A DNA stretch of 5,870 nt. It comes from Alcanivorax sp. GTDB lineage: Bacteria > Pseudomonadota > Gammaproteobacteria > Pseudomonadales > Alcanivoracaceae. The position numbers were made by a program, and so were the translations under genes. The stretch covers positions 1 through 5,870 of the forward strand of contig SLJS01000029.1 of assembly GCA_007135015.1 (NCBI GenBank), in the 5' to 3' direction. How positions within the stretch are numbered: position 1 is the first letter of the stretch; every line of letters begins with the position of its first letter. Shown in pieces: positions 1-4,733 of this stretch. Under the pieces are notes generated by a model. The model made no database searches and was not told the origin of the DNA. It worked only from the letters and a program-made list of their open reading frames with translations.

Positions 1-14
1 ACGGCGCTTCGGCT

Positions 15-23
15 TGTTACACT
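15..23 (+). promoter_or_regulatory. Possible extended -10 promoter for the glutaredoxin gene
   Basis: The sequence TGTTACACT reads as an extended -10 element: TG, one base, then TACACT, which matches 4 of 6 bases of TATAAT. Transcription would begin near base 30, leaving a leader of about 28 bases before the glutaredoxin start at 58. The -35 region would fall at or before the window edge and cannot be judged. This is a pattern match only. Confidence 0.35.
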
Positions 24-57
24 CTGCCGCGGAAATACAGCCAACAGGTGCCAATAG

Positions 58-393
58 ATGGATGTAAACCAGGTTATCGAAGAGCAGATCACCAGCAATC
101 CGGTGATTCTCTACATGAAGGGTTCTCCCCAGTTCCCGCAGTGCGGCTTCTCCGCGCAGGCCGTGGAGGCTCTGACTACCGTCGGCAAGCCCTTTGCCTA
201 TGTGAACATTCTGGAAGCGCCGGAGATTCGCTCCGGGCTGAAGGAATACGCCAACTGGCCCACCTATCCCCAGCTCTGGATCAAGGGCGAGCTGATCGGA
301 GGCAGTGACATCATCATGGAGATGCACAACTCCGGCGAACTCAGGGAACTGGTCGAGGAAGCGGCCGTGGACCCGGAAGAGGGCCAGGGCTGA
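58..393 (+). CDS. grxD: Grx4-type monothiol glutaredoxin
   Basis: This is a 111-residue cytosolic monothiol glutaredoxin. Members of this family bind a [2Fe-2S] cluster with glutathione, often as a dimer or with a BolA partner, and pass clusters or sense iron rather than reduce disulfides. Visible family marks are Lys21 (glutathione contact) in YMKGSP, the active site CGFS at residues 29-32, WPTYPQLW at 67-74 with the cis-proline P71, and GGSDI at 81-85. Length and order match E. coli Grx4 almost end to end. The ATG at 58 has an AGGTG ribosome-binding site at 46-50 with 7 bases of spacing, and the family N-terminus begins there. The gene lies 187 bases upstream of a same-strand peroxiredoxin gene; I recall glutaredoxin and peroxiredoxin genes also lying close together, near bacterioferritin genes, in Pseudomonas. 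Nothing is truncated. Confidence 0.95.
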   Translation: MDVNQVIEEQITSNPVILYMKGSPQFPQCGFSAQAVEALTTVGKPFAYVNILEAPEIRSGLKEYANWPTYPQLWIKGELIGGSDIIMEMHNSGELRELVEEAAVDPEEGQG

Positions 394-428
394 GGCCGGG
401 AGCCGAACCCGGGAGTTCCGCAACGCCC

Positions 429-456
429 TTGAAACTTTCCCTATGGACCCCATAGA
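429..456 (+). promoter_or_regulatory. Candidate promoter with operator-like inverted repeat upstream of the peroxiredoxin gene
   Basis: TTGAAA at 429-434 resembles a -35 box (5 of 6 bases). CATAGA at 451-456 is a weak -10 (3 of 6) at 16-base spacing. Between and overlapping them is a perfect inverted repeat, CTATGG (441-446), ACC, CCATAG (450-455). A palindrome between the -35 and -10 is where a repressor or redox regulator would bind. The gap between the two genes is long enough for the peroxiredoxin gene to have its own promoter. The -10 is poor, so the promoter call is tentative; the inverted repeat itself is certain. Confidence 0.35.
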
Positions 457-517
457 CCCGGGTAATGGGTCGGGAGCTGTGATGGGGGCGTTCATTGTAC
501 TAAGCTTCTCCCTGACC

Positions 518-531
518 CCCGCGGCCGCGGG
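518..531. repeat. Perfect 14-bp GC palindrome in the peroxiredoxin leader
   Basis: CCCGCGGCCGCGGG is its own reverse complement and ends 49 bases before the peroxiredoxin start codon. With no loop it is more likely a DNA-level site, or chance in GC-rich DNA, than an RNA hairpin. Twelve of its bases (CGCGGCCGCGGG) recur at 1311-1322, in the gap downstream of the same gene. Function unknown. Confidence 0.5.
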
Positions 532-580
532 ACAGTGGCCGGAAACCGTCATACACCCACATCATGACAGGAGACAGACT

Positions 581-1183
581 ATGGGCGTACTGGTAGGAAA
601 ACCCGCACCCGATTTTACCGTTCCCGCGGTAAAGGGTGACGGAAGCATCGTGGACGAGTTCACCCTTTCCGAGGCCATCAAGGGCAAGTATGGCCTGGTG
701 TTCTTCTATCCGCTGGACTTCACTTTCGTATGCCCGTCCGAGCTGATCGCGCTGGATCACCGCATGGATGCCTTCAAGGAGCGTGGCGTGGAAGTCATTG
801 GCGTGTCCATCGACAGCCACTTCACTCACAACGCCTGGCGCAACACGCCGGTGGACCAGGGTGGCATCGGCCCGGTGAAATACACCCTGGCCGCTGACAT
901 GGCCCACGACATCTGCAAGGCGTACGATGTGGAGTCCGAAGGCGGCGTTGCCTTCCGGGGCGCCTTCCTGATCGACAAGGAAGGCACCGTGCGCGCACAG
1001 ATCGTCAACGATCTGCCGCTGGGCCGGAACATGGACGAGCTGATTCGTCTGGTCGACGCTCTGCAATTTCACGAAGAGCACGGCGAAGTCTGCCCGGCCG
1101 GCTGGCAGAAAGGCGACCAGGGCATGGACGCATCGCCGGACGGCGTCGCCAAGTACCTGTCCAGCAACTCCGAAAAGCTCTGA
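581..1183 (+). CDS. Typical 2-Cys peroxiredoxin (Prx1/AhpC-TSA family)
   Basis: This is a 200-residue thiol peroxidase that reduces hydrogen peroxide, organic peroxides and probably peroxynitrite, working as homodimers or decamers with thioredoxin or an AhpF-like reductase. The peroxidatic cysteine is C51 in FYPLDFTFVCPSE, with P44 and T48 of the PxxxTxxC motif and the conserved arginine R126 in AFRGAFLID. The resolving cysteine is C171 in GEVCPAGW, so it is a typical 2-Cys enzyme. It resembles eukaryotic Prx1 and bacterial TsaA more than E. coli AhpC. It carries GGIG (104-107), like the GGLG of overoxidation-sensitive enzymes, but ends in YLSSNSEKL without the partner YF motif. The ATG at 581 is chosen because AGGAGA (569-574) sits 6 bases upstream and the family N-terminus (GKPAPDFTVPAV) starts just after. 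The frame stays open upstream, and an in-frame ATG at 482 could add 33 residues. A strong terminator follows. Confidence 0.95.
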   Translation: MGVLVGKPAPDFTVPAVKGDGSIVDEFTLSEAIKGKYGLVFFYPLDFTFVCPSELIALDHRMDAFKERGVEVIGVSIDSHFTHNAWRNTPVDQGGIGPVKYTLAADMAHDICKAYDVESEGGVAFRGAFLIDKEGTVRAQIVNDLPLGRNMDELIRLVDALQFHEEHGEVCPAGWQKGDQGMDASPDGVAKYLSSNSEKL

Positions 1184-1205
1184 TCCCTCGGGGACAGGGC
1201 ACGGT

Positions 1206-1243
1206 AAAAGGGCCGGAAGCCGAAAGGTTTCCGGCCCTTTTTT
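1206..1243 (+). terminator. Intrinsic terminator of the peroxiredoxin gene
   Basis: A 16-bp stem pairs 1206-1221 with 1226-1241, with a single G-U wobble (1219/1228), capped by a GAAA tetraloop (1222-1225, GNRA type). It runs into six T residues at 1238-1243 and begins 22 bases after the peroxiredoxin stop codon. Read on the - strand the same stem is followed by four T residues, so it may also stop transcripts arriving from the convergent transporter gene. Confidence 0.93.
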
Positions 1244-1297
1244 GTGTGCTCTTCCTTCTTCATGGGAAAGCGTTGCGCCACGCGCTCCCCTCTCCCG

Positions 1298-1313
1298 GCG
1301 CCCTTTCGGGCGC
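1298..1313. repeat. GC hairpin in the convergent gap
   Basis: GCGCCC (1298-1303) pairs perfectly with GGGCGC (1308-1313) around a TTTC loop. It is a shorter relative of the hairpins that abut the transporter and AraC stop codons. It lies in the 1244-1451 stretch, where I see no gene on either strand. There is no T-tract, so it is not a classical terminator. Confidence 0.6.
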
Positions 1314-1344
1314 GGCCGCGGGCAGCAGGCCACGGGCTTTGGGA

Positions 1345-1365
1345 TTGCGCAGCGAAGCCGCGCAA
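1345..1365. repeat. Hairpin directly flanking the heptamer array
   Basis: TTGCGC (1345-1350) pairs with GCGCAA (1360-1365). An inner GC/GC pairing around a GAA loop is separated from the outer stem by one A-C mismatch. Its last base touches the first heptamer unit at 1366. On the - strand its loop is TTC, the same loop as the hairpin on the other side of the array. Confidence 0.55.
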
Positions 1366-1430
1366 CCTTGCTCCTTGCTCCTTGCTCCTTGCCCCTTGCC
1401 CCTTGCCCCTTGCCCCTTGCCCCTTGCCCC
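1366..1430. repeat. Tandem 7-bp repeat array (9 units), G-quadruplex-prone on the - strand
   Basis: Nine exact 7-bp units follow each other: three CCTTGCT (1366-1386), then six CCTTGCC (1387-1428), and a partial CC. The two variants are sorted into blocks, which suggests growth by copying or slippage from one end. On the - strand, the sense strand of the transporter's 3' region, this gives six GGGG runs separated by CAA, which fits the sequence rule for a four-tier G-quadruplex. The array lies outside any gene, between two hairpins. Confidence 0.95.
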
Positions 1431-1431
1431 T

Positions 1432-1450
1432 GCGCCCCCGAAGGGGGCGC
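1432..1450 (-). repeat. GC hairpin abutting the transporter stop codon
   Basis: On the - strand, GCGCCCCC and GGGGGCGC form a perfect 8-bp stem with a TTC loop, starting one base after the TAA stop of the transporter gene (1452-1454). No T-tract follows; instead the G-rich heptamer array begins. It could stabilise the mRNA 3' end, help halt RNA polymerase together with the array, or be part of a dispersed repeat. Nearly the same hairpin follows the AraC gene at 5749-5765. Confidence 0.7.
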
Positions 1451-1451
1451 C

Positions 1452-4037
1452 TTACTTCAGCTCGGGGATCCTCGGCTTCAGCAGGATCATCAGCGCCGGC
1501 AACAGTGTGAGATTGAACAGTAGCGCCACGGCCATGGCCAGGCCCGTCAGCAGGCCGAAATAGACTGTCGGGTTGAAGTTGGAAAATGCCAGGATCGAGA
1601 AGCCGACAATGATGGTCAGCGAGGTGTAATAGATGGCCGTGCCAATGGAGCCGTGACAGCGGCGCATGGCCGCCCTGTAATCACGGTCCTTTGGAAACTC
1701 CTCGCGGAAGCGATGGGTGTAGTGAATGGTGTCGTCCACGGCGATGCCGATGGTGATGGCCGCAATGGTGATGGTCATCATGTCCAGCGGCAGGCCGATC
1801 CAGCCCATCAGCCCCAGGATGAACGCCGCACTGCAGAGGTTGGGCAGCATGGCGATCAGCGGAAGCGACAGGGTGCGGAACAGCACCAGGAACATGCCGA
1901 GAATCGCCAGAAAGACAAAGCCCAGTGTGGCGATCTGCGAGTCGAACAGGCTCTGCAGCATGTTGTTGTAGAGCACCATGGCGCCGGTGAGATGTACCTG
2001 CTCCGGCGCGAAATCGAACTTTTCCACCAGTTCGCGCTCGATCTTCTGCAACAGCTTGTTGCGCTCCAGATTGGGATCCGAGTCGATCATCCGGATGCTG
2101 ATGCGGGCCTGATTGCCATCCGGGGAAAGGTAGGGGCGCATCAGCTGATTGCGGACATTGTCCGGGACAAAGCTTGCCAGCAGCATCAGCTCCATATAGC
2201 TCAGCGGCCCCTGGTTGATCTCCCGGGCCACCCGGTAGGTGGAGCCGATGGACAGCACCTTGCCCGTCTCCGGCAGCGACTCCAGGTACTCCTGGACCCT
2301 CACCAGCTTCTCCAGGCGATCCGGAGTGAACCAGTAACTGTCCTGCAGGGAAACCCGCTCTGCCGCGTCGTCATTGCCCGGTTCATCATCGAAGGGATCG
2401 GCGAACGGATCGTCAAAGGGGTCGTCGTTGTCCGCCGGCGGCTCGTCGGCAAAGGGGTCCCCGAACGGATCATCGGAAACCGGGGCGCCTGCGCCCGCAT
2501 TCCCGTGCTGCCGTGCTTCCTTCGGTGCATTGATGATGATATCCAGCGGCGTGGTCCCACCCAGCTCCCGGTCGATCTCCAGCATGCCCTGATAGATCTC
2601 GGTATCTTTCTGGAAATAGTCGATGAAACGGTTCTCCACCGTCAGCCGGCTGATGCCCCCCAGCGACACGGCGGTGATCACCGTGACCGCGATCACCAGG
2701 GTCACGGTGAAGCGTCCCGTCAGCGCCGACAGCGCCAGGGTGCTGCGCCGGGTGAAGTCCCGCAGTTTCTGCGGCTCCAGCGGTTTCAGGTGCAGCAGCA
2801 GCGTGGGGAACAGGGTAAAGCAGACGACCAGCGCCACACCGATGCCCGCGGTCATCATCCAGCCAAAGTCGATCACCGGGCGGATGTCGCTGACCACCAG
2901 CGAGGAAAAGGCCACCATGGTGGTCAGCGCGGTAAAGGTGATGGGGCGAGCCATCCGTGCCAGGGTCTCCGAGACCAGCCAGTACTGATCGGCCCGCGGG
3001 TTCTTCTCGTGCAGTTCCCGGTACCGGACCATCAGGTGAATGGTCATGGACATGGTGATGATCAGCAGCAACGAAATGAAATTGGAACTGATCACCGTCA
3101 CCTTCCAGTCCATCAGGCCCAGCAGCCCCAGCATCCACACGGAGGTGGTCGCGCAGCAGAGCATGGGAATGACAATCCAGCGCGGCCGGCGGAAGATCAC
3201 AAAAAGCGCCAGAATCAGAAACAGAGCCACGCCCACGCCGAAGATCTGCAGGTCACTGCGGATAAAATCGATCACGTCCGAGGTGATCATGGACGCGCCG
3301 CCCAGGAACAGGCGATTGTTGTCCCGGTAGTCGTCCATGATGGAGCGGATCTGACTGATGCGCTCGGCGTCGCGCCGCTGGCGCAGTGCATTGTATTCGC
3401 TGACCTTTTCTTCCAGACGGGCAAGTTCGCGCCGCCCGTCACGGCCCAGTTCACCGGCCCGGCGTTGCTCGCGAAGGGTCTCGCGCTGTTGCAGAAGATC
3501 GAAGTACCGGCTGTCGCGGGCCAGGCTCATCAGGATCGCGGCCGTATCCCCGTCGGTATTGACCAGCAGGTTCCGGTAGATGGTGTTCCGTTCGGTGAAT
3601 TCCTCCTTCGCGAGCTCCAGCTCCACACCGGGATCACGTATCGTTCTGAGTTTGCCGGCCAGCTGCGCGAACTCCATCCGCGGGCTGAACAGCAGGGGCA
3701 CATCCAGCATGCTGTAGAGGGACGAAACCCGGTCGACTTCCGCCAGGCTTTCCTGGAGGCCAGCCATCCGTTCGAGGGCCTCGCGGGAAAAAAGCGGCAC
3801 ATCCTCGGGCTTGAAGGTGATGATCAGGAATTCCCCGCCGCCGTAGCGTTCGCTCACTTCCCGGTAGAACTCCAGATCCTCGTCGGTTTCCAGGGTGAGC
3901 GAATCGGCGGAGGCATCCAGGCGGAAATCCTGTGCCTGGTACGCCGCGAAGGCGGTAACCAGCACCAGAAGCACAAGCCAGACCCGTGGATGGTCCACGA
4001 CCAGCCGTCTGTAGAGCGAAAAAACAAGGTGTCTCAT
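1452..4037 (-). CDS. RND-superfamily (MMPL/HAE3-type) inner-membrane transporter
   Basis: This 861-residue protein has the classic RND layout: TM1 at about 18-36, a large periplasmic loop to about 262, TM2-TM6 (265-415), TM7 (443-461), a second periplasmic loop to about 699, and TM8-TM12 (700-852). Such proteins use the proton gradient to move hydrophobic molecules or lipids (MmpL, HpnN and relatives). TM10 carries the proton-relay-like pair D768-D769 in GIAVDDTIHYTHRFREE. The matching place in TM4 reads MSMTIHLMVRYRE, so both acids are replaced (S330, M331). Residues about 180-230 are charged and helical, possibly a coiled coil. An acidic Asp-Pro-Phe-rich stretch lies at 521-553. The ATG at 4037 begins 2 bases after the stop of the SRPBCC gene, implying one operon and probable translational coupling. 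The substrate cannot be read from sequence; no periplasmic adaptor or outer-membrane channel gene lies in the window, as is usual for HAE3-type exporters. Confidence 0.88.
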   Translation of the reverse strand: MRHLVFSLYRRLVVDHPRVWLVLLVLVTAFAAYQAQDFRLDASADSLTLETDEDLEFYREVSERYGGGEFLIITFKPEDVPLFSREALERMAGLQESLAEVDRVSSLYSMLDVPLLFSPRMEFAQLAGKLRTIRDPGVELELAKEEFTERNTIYRNLLVNTDGDTAAILMSLARDSRYFDLLQQRETLREQRRAGELGRDGRRELARLEEKVSEYNALRQRRDAERISQIRSIMDDYRDNNRLFLGGASMITSDVIDFIRSDLQIFGVGVALFLILALFVIFRRPRWIVIPMLCCATTSVWMLGLLGLMDWKVTVISSNFISLLLIITMSMTIHLMVRYRELHEKNPRADQYWLVSETLARMARPITFTALTTMVAFSSLVVSDIRPVIDFGWMMTAGIGVALVVCFTLFPTLLLHLKPLEPQKLRDFTRRSTLALSALTGRFTVTLVIAVTVITAVSLGGISRLTVENRFIDYFQKDTEIYQGMLEIDRELGGTTPLDIIINAPKEARQHGNAGAGAPVSDDPFGDPFADEPPADNDDPFDDPFADPFDDEPGNDDAAERVSLQDSYWFTPDRLEKLVRVQEYLESLPETGKVLSIGSTYRVAREINQGPLSYMELMLLASFVPDNVRNQLMRPYLSPDGNQARISIRMIDSDPNLERNKLLQKIERELVEKFDFAPEQVHLTGAMVLYNNMLQSLFDSQIATLGFVFLAILGMFLVLFRTLSLPLIAMLPNLCSAAFILGLMGWIGLPLDMMTITIAAITIGIAVDDTIHYTHRFREEFPKDRDYRAAMRRCHGSIGTAIYYTSLTIIVGFSILAFSNFNPTVYFGLLTGLAMAVALLFNLTLLPALMILLKPRIPELK
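2379..2474 (-). other. Acidic DPF-repeat segment inside the transporter
   Basis: These bases encode transporter residues 522-553, a low-complexity stretch with five Asp-Pro-Phe triplets (starting at 523, 527, 539, 543 and 547) set among Asp and Glu with no basic residue. It lies early in the second large loop, after TM7, which RND topology places in the periplasm. The triplets use varied codons (such as GATCCGTTC and GACCCCTTT), so selection at protein level is more likely than very recent DNA slippage. The segment is probably disordered; cation binding or a flexible tether are possible roles. Confidence 0.85.
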
Positions 4038-4039
4038 GA

Positions 4040-4471
4040 TCAGAACATCTCGGCCAGTTCCCGCGCGAAGCGGTCATTGAAGCGCTTTATCAGCCTGCCC
4101 GCGGGCCAGGCGAGCAGGGTCACGATTCCTTCCGACCACTCTTCATGGTGAATGCGGCATCCGCCGTCCTCGGCGGGGATGAAGCGGAAACGGTGGAGCA
4201 GGCCGCCCAGCGGCGTGCTCAGCCCCCAGGTGATGGACTGCTCGGGCTCCACGTCGATGATCCGGACCATAATGGGCACCGGCGGCAGCCCGGGCAGGTC
4301 CGGCATGAACAACAGCAAGGCCCCGGGGCGCCACTGGCCGCCGAAGAGCCGTGCGTGGCGAATCACGCTGGACCAGTCCTGCCAGCTTTCCACATTGCAG
4401 AAAAAGCGGAACGCCTGTCGTGGTCCCACGGAGGCGCTGGTGACCAGATCCGTGTAGTAATGCTTCAGCAT
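4040..4471 (-). CDS. SRPBCC/START-like (polyketide cyclase superfamily) protein
   Basis: This is a 143-residue soluble protein with the SRPBCC pattern: an N-terminal strand, a helix with VESWQDWSSVI (27-37), HARLFGGQWRPGALLLF (39-55), a central strand VRIIDVEPEQSITWGL (69-84), then FRFIPAEDGGCRIHHEEW (95-112) and a long C-terminal helix ending RFNDRFARELAEMF. This fold makes a deep hydrophobic pocket that binds lipids, sterols, polyketides or aromatic compounds. No signal peptide is seen, so it should be cytosolic. The ATG at 4471 is chosen because the fold starts there and GGGAG lies upstream (4482-4486, spacing 10, a little long). The open frame continues upstream but would cross the divergent promoter region and the AraC gene. 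It is first in an operon with the transporter and may bind its substrate. Family call is solid; ligand unknown. Confidence 0.82.
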   Translation of the reverse strand: MLKHYYTDLVTSASVGPRQAFRFFCNVESWQDWSSVIRHARLFGGQWRPGALLLFMPDLPGLPPVPIMVRIIDVEPEQSITWGLSTPLGGLLHRFRFIPAEDGGCRIHHEEWSEGIVTLLAWPAGRLIKRFNDRFARELAEMF

Positions 4472-4733
4472 GGTCTGTCTTCTCCCGGAACGTACGACAC
4501 CCGGTCGGCCACGAATCCGGCCGCACCCGGGGTAATGGCGCGGCACCGGCGTGAGCGCTCTCCAGTGTCGGGGCCGTCCAAGGGTACCCAACAGTATGGT
4601 GCCGGCGCCAGTGTGAATTGTGTCGGCTACGCGCCAGCTCGCTCGGGTATTCCCTTGATTCCTGACGCCACCAGCGGCCAGAATCGTCGACGGGCTCCCC
4701 GGTTCCGGAGTGCCGCCGACCAGGAATACCGTG
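4472..4733. promoter_or_regulatory. Divergent regulatory region between the SRPBCC-transporter operon and the AraC gene
   Basis: This 262-base gap must hold the start signals of both transcription units; I see no gene in it. For the AraC gene, TTGATT (4655-4660) and CAGAAT (4679-4684) form a plausible -35/-10 pair with 18-base spacing. For the operon, TTCACA on the - strand (plus 4612-4617) resembles a -35, but no good -10 follows at the right distance. Possible operator pieces are a direct GCGCCAG repeat (4605-4611 and 4631-4637), an inverted pair GGTATTCC (4646-4653) and GGAATACC (4723-4730), and the palindrome GGGTACCC (4582-4589). AraC-type regulators usually bind direct repeats in such gaps. 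The roles of these motifs are inferred. Confidence 0.55.
4655..4684 (+). promoter_or_regulatory. Candidate promoter of the AraC-family gene
   Basis: TTGATT (-35, 4 of 6 bases) and CAGAAT (-10, 4 of 6) are separated by 18 bases, predicting a start near 4691 and a leader of about 43 bases. It is the best match I find in the gap, but not strong. The GGTATTCC half of an inverted pair ends two bases before the -35. Confidence 0.35.

Noticed and set aside
500..1333. 277-codon - strand frame opposite the peroxiredoxin gene
   Set aside because: It covers the terminator and the conserved peroxiredoxin gene and has no family-like motifs.
1366..1430. CRISPR array
   Set aside because: The units are 7 bp and directly adjacent with no spacers, and there are no cas genes.
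1244..1563. Short + strand frames (88-105 codons) through the heptamer array
   Set aside because: All three frames are open because the 7-bp unit contains no stop. The products are Leu-Ala-Pro-Cys repeats with no conserved flank and run into the end of the transporter gene.
1653..4151. 832-codon open frame antisense to the transporter gene
   Set aside because: It is rich in His, Gln, Arg and Asp with no recognisable domain or membrane segment, while the opposite strand encodes a clear 12-segment transporter. It is a high-GC shadow.
4710..4733. GTG starts at 4710 and 4731 for the AraC gene
   Set aside because: GGAG overlaps the GTG at 4710, and AGGAA is only 4 bases from the GTG at 4731. The ATG at 4734 has 7-base spacing.
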